Positions 1-6,448 of a DNA stretch of 10,181 nucleotides are shown here, one piece after another. The DNA is from Ruminococcus sp. (GTDB lineage: Bacteria > Bacillota > Clostridia > Oscillospirales > Ruminococcaceae): positions 1-10,181 of the forward strand of contig JAGAQS010000257.1 in NCBI GenBank assembly GCA_017622635.1. Reading direction: 5' to 3'. The first letter of the stretch is position 1; each line of letters begins with the position of its first letter. Both the position numbers and the translations under genes were made by a program. The notes beneath the pieces are model-generated. The model saw only the letters and a list, made by a program, of their open reading frames with translations, had not been told where the DNA came from and did no database searches.

Positions 1-195
1 GAAATTAAATGGTGCAGTAACGGTACAAGCACCGCCACTTACAAAGTAGACAATCACCTTATCGTAGTAAAAAGAGATGCGGAAAACTCCACATTCTCAA
101 TAAAAATAAAACTTAAAAAACATTCCACAATCACAGGAAAATCTGTTGACAGGGACGTTATAGCCACACCTTTTGACCACAAAATACCATTCTGA
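1..195 (+). CDS. C-terminal fragment of an unidentified protein
   Basis: Frame 1 is open from the window edge to a TGA at 193-195, giving the last 64 residues of a protein that starts outside the window. I do not recognise the family. The fragment begins EIKWCSNGTSTATYKVDN and ends VIATPFDHKIPF. It alternates polar and hydrophobic residues (LIVVKRD, FSIKIKLKK), which suggests beta strands, perhaps the end of an Ig-like or other beta-sandwich domain; this is an inference. Codon use (many GAC, AAC and TAC with AAA lysines) matches the other genes, which supports a real coding frame. No membrane segment or anchoring motif is visible in this part. No obvious rho-independent terminator follows in the next 100 nt on the + strand. 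Confidence 0.6.
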   Translation, partial: EIKWCSNGTSTATYKVDNHLIVVKRDAENSTFSIKIKLKKHSTITGKSVDRDVIATPFDHKIPF

Positions 196-217
196 CATAC
201 ATTATTGTAATAACTTT

Positions 218-246
218 ATTATACATAATCAGGTATAATTTGTCAA
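218..246 (-). promoter_or_regulatory. Consensus sigma-A promoter, antisense to the upstream gene tail
   Basis: Read on the minus strand, TTGACA (241-246) is followed by a 17-nt spacer and TATAAT (218-223). Both hexamers match the sigma-A consensus exactly and the spacing is optimal. Transcription would start near 211 and run leftwards, antisense to the + strand gene ending at 195. I see no minus-strand open frame with a ribosome binding site in 1-211, so the product would be an antisense RNA or the long leader of a gene outside the window. Confidence 0.6.
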
Positions 247-320
247 GTATTTAACAGATGTGAATTTATAAAATTAATGTGACATAATAATTATCTGCCG
301 TTTGGTGTCTTATTATTCAC

Positions 321-346
321 AAAAAAAGGACTGCCGAAACAGTCCT
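321..346 (-). terminator. Rho-independent terminator of the signal-peptidase-like gene
   Basis: On the minus strand, AGGACTG, the loop TTTCGG and CAGTCCT form a 7-bp stem (arms 340-346 and 327-333), followed directly by a run of seven T (321-327, overlapping the last base of the stem). It starts 10 nt after the stop codon of the minus-strand gene ending at 357. The + strand reading has no T run after the stem, so it is directional. Confidence 0.9.
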
Positions 347-356
347 CTTAAAAATA

Positions 357-1541
357 TTAAAGTTTGTTTTTTTCTTCCTCAATGATTTTAAGCAAATCGT
401 CAACGGACATATTTGAAACGTTTTTCTTGCGTTTGCTTGCTTCCGATTTGCTGATAATATCGGAAATATCGGGCGAACTGCTTCTTTTTGGTGCGGCTGC
501 CTTTACTTCCGACACCGTACTTCTTGAGGCTTCCGCATTTTTTGACATTTCTGCAATCTGTGAAGTAGGAATAATTCCCGTATTGTCAATAATTGTTTCG
601 TTTCTTACGGGTTCGTATTCTTTCTTTTCAACGGGTTCGGTTCTTTCAGCTGGTTCAACCTTTTCAAGCTTTCTGACGTGAGAACCCTCATACTCGTTCT
701 TTCTGCGGATATCTTCTCTTATACTGTCAGCCGACGGTGCAGGTGAAACACGCCCTGTTGTTTTAGCCGAATCGGGACGGTTTGCCGCCTTGAACTGCAT
801 TGTACGCTCTTTTTCTTTCTGATACGGTGAATTGGGATTTACTTTCTTCTGACTGAAATTTTCCGCTATTGACATTTTTTTGCGTTCAAGGTCGTCACTT
901 GCCTGAACTTCCTGCGACGGTTCAAAAAGAGGGGCATTTTTTGAATTGTTCTTTGCAGATTTTTTGTTGTTGGAGAACTCGAAAATTTCTTCGTCCTCTG
1001 CTTCTTCTTCCTTTGAAGAAATTCTTGAAATGAAGAACACAAGAAGAATTATACACGGAATTATAAGCTCGGCAACTATTCCCGGAATACTTCTTGTGAA
1101 CGTGATAAAGCTTCCGAGTTCGGCACTTTCGGGATAACCCGTACATACTGCCGCAATTGCTTCTTTTGTTATAAGGTTGTCGTTATCTTCATGACCGTCA
1201 TAATAAAGCTGATATTTTTCAATTCCGTCATCACCCTGAATAACGTTGTATATTCCGCAGAGACGGAGATTATTCGGGTCTCCGGCAGGATAACAAAGCA
1301 CAAGGTCTTTCTGTGCTACACTTATATTTGTCGCTTCCTTTGCGATAATTGCCGAACCCGCAGTAACGTCGCTTATACCGTTTGTATCGTTTTCGGTAAC
1401 AATATAAAAATATCTGCCCATAAGATTGGGGGTCTTGTTCTGTGAGTAGATTATATTTACGGCAACCGTCACCGCAATAAAAATCACACATATAATTGAA
1501 ATGAAACATTTAAGTATAGAAAACCTTTTTTTCTTTTTCAT
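357..1541 (-). CDS. Two-pass membrane protein resembling an inactive SipW/Sec11-type signal peptidase
   Basis: 394 residues from an ATG at 1541, beginning MKKKKRFSILK. A longer frame reaches a GTG at 1586 but has no ribosome binding site, whereas AAAGGA (1554-1559) precedes the ATG. Visible order: basic N-terminus and membrane helix at about 8-33; extracytoplasmic domain at about 34-152; second helix at about 153-172; then about 220 charged, low-complexity residues, starting with an acidic stretch (SSKEEEAEDEEIFEF) and ending in a probable amphipathic helix (MSVDDLLKIIEEEK). The outer domain, with AGSAIIAKE, VAQKDLVLCY and a late ELGSFITFTRSIPGIV before helix 2, follows the layout of SipW/Sec11-like signal peptidases. 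The expected SGSM serine motif and the His-Arg motif are not seen; CGIYNVI lies where I would expect the histidine. This family link is a by-eye inference, so the protein may be non-catalytic or unrelated. The gene is monocistronic, with its own promoter and terminator. Confidence 0.82.
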   Translation of the reverse strand: MKKKKRFSILKCFISIICVIFIAVTVAVNIIYSQNKTPNLMGRYFYIVTENDTNGISDVTAGSAIIAKEATNISVAQKDLVLCYPAGDPNNLRLCGIYNVIQGDDGIEKYQLYYDGHEDNDNLITKEAIAAVCTGYPESAELGSFITFTRSIPGIVAELIIPCIILLVFFISRISSKEEEAEDEEIFEFSNNKKSAKNNSKNAPLFEPSQEVQASDDLERKKMSIAENFSQKKVNPNSPYQKEKERTMQFKAANRPDSAKTTGRVSPAPSADSIREDIRRKNEYEGSHVRKLEKVEPAERTEPVEKKEYEPVRNETIIDNTGIIPTSQIAEMSKNAEASRSTVSEVKAAAPKRSSSPDISDIISKSEASKRKKNVSNMSVDDLLKIIEEEKNKL

Positions 1542-1553
1542 AATTATAACCCG

Positions 1554-1559
1554 TCCTTT
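1554..1559 (-). promoter_or_regulatory. Ribosome binding site choosing the ATG at 1541
   Basis: On the minus strand AAAGGA lies 12 nt before the ATG at 1541, with further G residues (GGG) in between. The spacing is slightly long but acceptable, and no comparable site precedes the upstream in-frame GTG at 1586. This is the reason for preferring the shorter protein. Confidence 0.6.
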
Positions 1560-1605
1560 TTCATTTTTTAAGCCGATTTTATACACATCAGAATCAATAT
1601 ATTTT

Positions 1606-1634
1606 ATTATACCACATATTTACAGAGATTTCAA
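1606..1634 (-). promoter_or_regulatory. Promoter of the signal-peptidase-like gene
   Basis: Minus strand: TTGAAA (1629-1634), 17-nt spacer, TATAAT (1606-1611), with a TG-containing TGTGG just upstream of the -10. The predicted start near 1599 gives a leader of about 58 nt before the ATG at 1541. It is a near-perfect sigma-A promoter. Confidence 0.82.
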
Positions 1635-1856
1635 ATATTTCTGATATTTTTTAATATTTTACTTTATTTTCCGCTTAAGACATAAAATAATAAACTCATC
1701 TGAAATTATATGTTTATTATTGTTTCAAATCGATGTATATATAAACAATTATATAGTCAAAATAAATTACAGACTTTATACTTGTTTCTGTCGGTTTTTA
1801 ATGCGATTTTTGGGAATATGTAGATTTAGTTGAAAAATATTTGTTGAAATATACAG
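1635..1856. other. AT-rich divergent intergenic region
   Basis: This stretch separates the minus-strand promoter at 1606-1634 from the glgP promoter at 1857-1885. No open frame with a ribosome binding site and no terminator is visible. It is strongly AT-rich. The only symmetry seen is TGTTTAT (1711-1717) opposite ATAAACA (1741-1747), which is weak in such biased DNA. Upstream regulatory sites for glgP could lie here, but none can be identified. Confidence 0.5.
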
Positions 1857-1885
1857 TTGCAAAAAAAACAGAAACATGATACAAT
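1857..1885 (+). promoter_or_regulatory. glgP promoter
   Basis: TTGCAA (1857-1862), 17-nt spacer, TACAAT (1880-1885), with an extended -10 TG at 1877-1878 and one base between. The start is predicted near 1892, leaving a leader of about 115 nt before the glgP ATG. The -35 hexamer TTGCAA and the spacing are the same as in the promoter of the YfhO-like gene. Confidence 0.78.
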
Positions 1886-1935
1886 AGTTAATATACCAGT
1901 TGTAAAGTTATTTCTGTGATTTCTGCGTAAACCGT

Positions 1936-1991
1936 CAGTAAATCATCGCAAAAGCTTTACTGAAAGTAATACAGCCGTTTTATTGTACGGC
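1936..1991 (+). promoter_or_regulatory. Structured glgP leader with competing hairpins
   Basis: Three possible stems lie in the glgP leader. CAGTAAA (1936-1942) can pair with TTTACTG (1956-1962). TTACT (1957-1961) can instead pair with AGTAA (1965-1969) across a GAA loop. The two share bases and cannot form together. GCCGT (1974-1978) pairs with ACGGC (1987-1991), ending 5 nt before the Shine-Dalgarno GGAG (1997-2000). There is no T run, so this is not a terminator. A translational role is possible but unproven, and no known riboswitch class is recognised. Confidence 0.3.
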
Positions 1992-2007
1992 AGATTGGAG
2001 AATAATT

Positions 2008-4416
2008 ATGTCAAACAAACAGGTTAATCCCCTTATGGAAAAAATTAAACAGGCATTTCCTGAAAAACTTCACGCTCTCTACAGTGTATCCCCTGAAGAA
2101 GCTTCTGACAAACAGGTTTATCACGTTCTTTCCGCTATTATCGTGGATATTCTTGGTCAGAAAAGACAGAATTTCATAAATCATACACATTCAGTCGGAG
2201 GCAAACAGATTTATTATCTTTCAATGGAATTTCTTATGGGACGTTCCCTTAAAACAAGCCTCTATAATCTTGAACTTGTTGACGATGTAAAGGCAATGCT
2301 TGCACATTCGGGTATAAATCTTGATAAAATATATGAGCAGGAACCCGATGCAGGTCTTGGAAACGGCGGTCTCGGTCGTCTTGCTGCCTGCTACCTCGAC
2401 GCTCTCGCAACAACAGGTTTCCCTGCAATGGGTCATTCAATATGCTATGAATACGGTATTTTCCAGCAGAAACTTCAGGACGGCTGGCAGACTGAACTTC
2501 CTGACAACTGGCTTCCCGGCGGTTCTGTATGGCTTGTACCGAAGCCCGAACTTTCGATAGATGTTCACTTTGAGGGCGAACTTCAGGAATACTGGGACAA
2601 CAACGGTCACTATATTTCTCATGTGAATTACAATACCGTTATTGCAACCCCTTATGATATGTATGTTTCGGGTTACGGTTCTGAGGGTGTTTCGGTTCTT
2701 CGTCTGTGGTCTGCAAAAGCTCCCGGATTTGATATGGAAATGTTCAATCAGGGATTCTATGACAAGGCTATCAACCAGAACGCTATTGCAAACGCTATTT
2801 CAAAGATTCTTTATCCTAACGACAATCACGCCGAAGGTAAGTCACTCCGTCTCCGTCAGCAGTATTTCCTTTGTGCAGCAGCAGTAGGCGATATTGTAAA
2901 CAACCACATGAGCGTTTATGGTACTCTTGAAAATCTCGCTGACAAGGTTGCTATTCACATCAACGATACTCACCCGACACTCGCTATTCCCGAACTCATG
3001 AGAATACTCCTTGATGACTGCGGTTATACATGGGAAAAGGCTTGGGATATCGTTACAAAAACTTTCGCTTATACGAACCACACCGTTATGGCAGAAGCTC
3101 TTGAAAAGTGGGACGTTAACCTTGTCAAGACAGTTATTCCGAGAATCTTCTCAATTATTGTCGAAATCAACAACAGATACTGTCAGTCTCTTATGGAAAG
3201 CAACGGCAACGACAGTGCAAAGACAACACGTATGTCTATCATCAAGGACAATCAGATTCATATGGCTACACTCTGTGTTGCTGTTTCACACAGCGTTAAC
3301 GGTGTTTCAAAGCTCCATTCTGAAATTATCAAGGATTCTGTATTCCATGATGAATTTGAACACACTCCTGCAAAGTTCAAGAACGTTACAAACGGTATCG
3401 CTTACAGAAGATGGCTCTATCAGTCAAACAAGGGTCTTACAGAACTTCTCAGCGAAACAATCGGTACAAAGTTTATCAAGGACGGTGCAGAACTCGAAAA
3501 GTTCAGAGCATTTGAAAATGATGAGACAGTCCTCAATAAACTTATGGCAGTAAAGAGAGAAAACAAGGAAAAGTTTGCAAAGTACGTCAAGCACAATACA
3601 GGCATTATTCTTAATCCTGACAGCATTTTCGACGTTCAGGTTAAGCGTCTCCACGAATACAAGAGACAGCACCTCAACGTTATGAATATCCTTGCTGATT
3701 ACTCTTACCTCATCAACAACCCCGACGCTGATTTCATGCCTAAGACTTATATCTTTGCTGCAAAGGCTGCACCGGGTTACTATCTCGCAAAGCAGATTAT
3801 AAAGATGATATGGGCAATTTCGGAAGAAATAAGAAAGAATCCGAAAATCAACCAGAAGTTACAGGTTGTATTCCTTGAAAACTACTGTGTAACCCTTTCA
3901 GAGCTTCTTATGCCTGCTTCCGAAATTTCCGAACAGATTTCACTCGCAGGTACTGAGGCATCAGGTACAGGTAACATGAAGTTCATGCTCAACGGTGCGG
4001 TTACTCTCGGTACTCTCGACGGTGCAAACATTGAAATCAATGAAGCGGCAGGCGAGGGCAACAACATTATCTTCGGTATGAAAACAGAAGAAGTTAACGC
4101 TCTCAAGGCAAGAGGATATTATCCCAATGACTACTTTAACAACAATCCTCTTATTCACGAAGCTATTGAGCGTATGTATCACGGTATCAACGGCTGTACT
4201 TTCAATGATATCGCAAACTCACTCAAGGACGTTGACCCGTATATGGTTCTTGCTGATTTCGACGACTACAGAAGGGCTCAGAAGTTCAGCACAGAATGTT
4301 ATAAAGACACTATGAAGTGGGCTAAGATGTCACTCAACAATATCGCAGGTGCAGGAATATTCTCCGCAGACCGTGCAGTTACTGAGTACGCAGACAATAT
4401 CTGGCATTTAAGATAA
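2008..4416 (+). CDS. glgP: Glycogen/starch/alpha-glucan phosphorylase
   Basis: 802 residues, the usual length for bacterial GT35 phosphorylases. The enzyme releases glucose-1-phosphate from the non-reducing ends of alpha-1,4-glucans using phosphate and pyridoxal phosphate, in the cytoplasm. Landmarks: YYLSMEFLMGR (69-79); AGLGNGGLGRLAACYLDALAT-type glycine loop around 115-135; INDTHP (318-323); TNHTV (356-360), whose His358 should match the active-site histidine of animal phosphorylase; TNGIAYRRWL from 461; VKRLHEYKRQ from 545, a phosphate/cofactor region; and GTGNMKF, whose Lys658 is the expected cofactor-binding lysine. All key motifs are intact. The start is an ATG 7 nt after GGAG (1997-2000). 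There is no N-terminal extension like that carrying the phosphorylation site of animal enzymes. The gene lies upstream of a GH13 glucan hydrolase in the same direction. Lysine codons shift from AAA to AAG within the gene. It could be called malP if maltodextrin is the main substrate; sequence alone does not decide this. Confidence 0.97.
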   Translation: MSNKQVNPLMEKIKQAFPEKLHALYSVSPEEASDKQVYHVLSAIIVDILGQKRQNFINHTHSVGGKQIYYLSMEFLMGRSLKTSLYNLELVDDVKAMLAHSGINLDKIYEQEPDAGLGNGGLGRLAACYLDALATTGFPAMGHSICYEYGIFQQKLQDGWQTELPDNWLPGGSVWLVPKPELSIDVHFEGELQEYWDNNGHYISHVNYNTVIATPYDMYVSGYGSEGVSVLRLWSAKAPGFDMEMFNQGFYDKAINQNAIANAISKILYPNDNHAEGKSLRLRQQYFLCAAAVGDIVNNHMSVYGTLENLADKVAIHINDTHPTLAIPELMRILLDDCGYTWEKAWDIVTKTFAYTNHTVMAEALEKWDVNLVKTVIPRIFSIIVEINNRYCQSLMESNGNDSAKTTRMSIIKDNQIHMATLCVAVSHSVNGVSKLHSEIIKDSVFHDEFEHTPAKFKNVTNGIAYRRWLYQSNKGLTELLSETIGTKFIKDGAELEKFRAFENDETVLNKLMAVKRENKEKFAKYVKHNTGIILNPDSIFDVQVKRLHEYKRQHLNVMNILADYSYLINNPDADFMPKTYIFAAKAAPGYYLAKQIIKMIWAISEEIRKNPKINQKLQVVFLENYCVTLSELLMPASEISEQISLAGTEASGTGNMKFMLNGAVTLGTLDGANIEINEAAGEGNNIIFGMKTEEVNALKARGYYPNDYFNNNPLIHEAIERMYHGINGCTFNDIANSLKDVDPYMVLADFDDYRRAQKFSTECYKDTMKWAKMSLNNIAGAGIFSADRAVTEYADNIWHLR

Positions 4417-4438
4417 TTATATTACCCGACTTTAAAAA

Positions 4439-4472
4439 AAGGGGACGAATTAATTTCCGTCCCCTTGTTTTT
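4439..4472 (+). terminator. Rho-independent terminator after glgP
   Basis: AAGGGGACG (4439-4447) pairs with CGTCCCCTT (4458-4466) around a 10-nt loop and is followed by GTTTTT. It begins 22 nt after the glgP stop. A run of A before the stem means the minus-strand reading also ends in T, so it could work both ways. The T run on the + strand is interrupted by a G, and I see no good promoter between here and the GH13 gene at 4512, so partial read-through is likely. Confidence 0.87.
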
Positions 4473-4511
4473 GGTATTTAATAAATTGTTTAATATGGGA
4501 GTGAATTTGTT

Positions 4512-6395
4512 ATGAAACCAATTTATGATACATGGAACTTAAATTACAAATCAATTTTCGGTGCGGTAAAACAAGGGGAAACCTGTAATTTTTCAATAAA
4601 ATTGCCGAAGAACATTACTCTTGATTTTCCGCCCGTGCTTGTTCTTTTCAGGACAGGCTTCAAAGAACGTTTTCTCAATATGGAACTTACGGAGGAAACA
4701 GACGAGGACAGAGTTTATACAACAAGCTACACCGCACGCTACACTGACGTACATTATTATTACTTTTCATATACAAGCGGTGGTATACGCCATTATATCA
4801 AGAAAATCAACTGCCATGAGGGCAATATAGACTACGGTGACCTTTTTCAGCTTACCGTATACGCAAATGACTATGAAACACCCGATTTCCTCAAAGGCGG
4901 AGTTATGTACCAGATTTTCCCCGACCGTTTCTGTAAGAGCGGAAAGGTACACGAAAATGTACCCAAAGACAGAATTATCCGTGACGACTGGGGTGGTACT
5001 CCTTATTACAAACCCGACGAAAACGGTCATGTATGGAATAATGACTATTTCGGCGGTGACTTTGCAGGTATTCAGTCAAAACTCGGTTATCTCAAAGATT
5101 TGGGCGTTACCTGTATTTACCTTAACCCTATTTTTGAATCACACGAAAACCACCGTTATAATACCGCAGACTACATGAAAGCTGACCCCCTGCTCGGTAC
5201 AAACGACGAATTTGAAGAACTCTGCAAAGAGGCAAAAAAATACGGTATCTCCGTAATTCTTGACGGCGTTTTCTCACATACGGGTGCTGACAGCGTTTAC
5301 TTCAACAAGTTCAACCGTTACGAAAACAAAGGTGCTTACAATTCAAAGGACAGTGAATATTATGAATGGTACAGCTTTATAAATTATCCGAATGAATATG
5401 AAGCATGGTGGGGCATTGATACCCTCCCTAACGTATGGGAAAACAACGAAAGTTATACAGAGTTTATATGTGGTGAAGAGGGTGTATTGAATTACTGGCT
5501 TTCAAAAGGTGCTGCCGGATACCGTCTTGACGTTGCCGACGAACTTCCCGACCAGTTCCTTATTAATCTCCGCAAGAGCGTTAAGAATTACGGCAAGGAC
5601 AAAATTGTTATCGGTGAAGTGTGGGAGGACGCATCAAACAAGGAAAGTTACGGTGTAAAACGCCGTTATCTTCTCGGTGAACAGCTTGACTCCGTTATGA
5701 ACTATCCTTTCCGTGAAGCAATAATCAACTACGTAAAAGGCGGATATGTGAAAGATTTCATTTATTCTGTAATGACAATTATCGAAAACTATCCTAAGCC
5801 TACTGTTGACGTACTCATGAACTTCGTTTCAACTCATGACATTGAACGTGCCATTAACCGTCTCGGCGGTGAAAACTGCGACGATAAAAACAAGGACTGG
5901 ATGGCAGAAAAATATCTCAATGAACATCAGTATAATCAGGGAAAGAATCTTCTTAAAGCTGCTATGGCACTTATGTTTTTCCTGCCCGGTGTTCCGAGTA
6001 TATACTACGGTGACGAAGCAGGCTTGCAGGGATATAAAGACCCGTTCAACCGTCGTTGTTACCCTTGGGGAAATGAGGACAAGGAACTTATTGAATACGT
6101 TTCGGAATTAAGTCGTGTAAGAAAATCAATCCCAAATATGAAGTACGGCAGAACTTACTTTACTCTCAATGACAACGAAATTATTGACGAACGTGTTGTA
6201 TCTTTCACAAGACAGGGCGACACAGATGCTATAATTTTTGTAAACAGAAGCGGTGACGATATTGTTTTTGAAAATATTGACAAACTTATGCCGAGATTTA
6301 AGGACTTCGGCAAGATGTACGGTGAATTTGAAAACAATACCGTAAAAATAAAGCCTTACGGTTACACAATTATTTCCGCAAAATTCATTGGCTGA
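4512..6395 (+). CDS. Intracellular GH13 alpha-glucan hydrolase (neopullulanase/cyclomaltodextrinase-like)
   Basis: 627 residues with no signal peptide or membrane segment, so it should act in the cytoplasm. Residues 1 to about 120 look like an N-terminal beta domain. The catalytic barrel begins at about GGVMYQIFPDRF (129-140). The GH13 signature regions are present: region I DGVFSHTG from 251; region II GYRLDVADE from 336, with nucleophile Asp340; region III GEVWED from 368, with acid/base Glu369; and region IV STHDIE from 440, with Asp443. PGVPSIYYGDEAG and a C-terminal beta domain follow. N-domain, barrel and C-domain together match neopullulanase, cyclomaltodextrinase or maltogenic amylase relatives that cleave dextrins, cyclodextrins or pullulan; I cannot fix the subfamily or specificity. 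The start is an ATG 10 nt after GGGAG. With glgP upstream, a role in breaking down internal glycogen or imported maltodextrins is the natural inference. Confidence 0.94.
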   Translation: MKPIYDTWNLNYKSIFGAVKQGETCNFSIKLPKNITLDFPPVLVLFRTGFKERFLNMELTEETDEDRVYTTSYTARYTDVHYYYFSYTSGGIRHYIKKINCHEGNIDYGDLFQLTVYANDYETPDFLKGGVMYQIFPDRFCKSGKVHENVPKDRIIRDDWGGTPYYKPDENGHVWNNDYFGGDFAGIQSKLGYLKDLGVTCIYLNPIFESHENHRYNTADYMKADPLLGTNDEFEELCKEAKKYGISVILDGVFSHTGADSVYFNKFNRYENKGAYNSKDSEYYEWYSFINYPNEYEAWWGIDTLPNVWENNESYTEFICGEEGVLNYWLSKGAAGYRLDVADELPDQFLINLRKSVKNYGKDKIVIGEVWEDASNKESYGVKRRYLLGEQLDSVMNYPFREAIINYVKGGYVKDFIYSVMTIIENYPKPTVDVLMNFVSTHDIERAINRLGGENCDDKNKDWMAEKYLNEHQYNQGKNLLKAAMALMFFLPGVPSIYYGDEAGLQGYKDPFNRRCYPWGNEDKELIEYVSELSRVRKSIPNMKYGRTYFTLNDNEIIDERVVSFTRQGDTDAIIFVNRSGDDIVFENIDKLMPRFKDFGKMYGEFENNTVKIKPYGYTIISAKFIG

Positions 6396-6414
6396 CAGAA
6401 TTTTTCCGGATAAG

Positions 6415-6444
6415 AAAAACCCCGTTCATATGAACGGGGTTTTT
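6415..6444. terminator. Shared bidirectional terminator between convergent genes
   Basis: A perfect 30-nt palindrome: AAAAACCCCGTTCAT and its exact complement, centred on CATATG at 6427-6432. Each strand shows a GC-rich stem followed by a run of T. It lies 19 nt after the GH13 stop (6395) and 4 nt after the stop codon of the minus-strand YfhO-like gene (6449), so one element ends both transcripts. Confidence 0.93.
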
Positions 6445-6448
6445 TGTG

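Noticed and set aside
134..147. Hairpin ACAG/CTGT followed on the minus strand by a T run, as a terminator for the antisense transcript
   Set aside because: The stem has only four pairs and is separated from the T run at 115-120 by more than ten bases, so it is too weak to call.
364..681. A + strand open frame of 105 codons opposite the signal-peptidase-like gene
   Set aside because: It is the antisense shadow of a low-complexity coding tail. It has no ribosome binding site or promoter, and its Ser/Phe/Leu-rich translation is typical of a reversed charged reading frame.
1542..1586. N-terminal extension of the signal-peptidase-like protein to a GTG at 1586
   Set aside because: No Shine-Dalgarno precedes the GTG, while AAAGGA precedes the ATG at 1541, which also gives a normal basic N-terminus directly before the first membrane helix.
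1711..1747. Inverted repeat TGTTTAT/ATAAACA as an operator
   Set aside because: The arms are seven A/T-rich bases far apart in very AT-rich DNA, and such pairs are expected by chance.
1947..1960. LacI-family or CcpA-type operator around AAAGCTTT in the glgP leader
   Set aside because: Only the eight-base core is palindromic. The flanks do not match and the central CG typical of these operators is missing.
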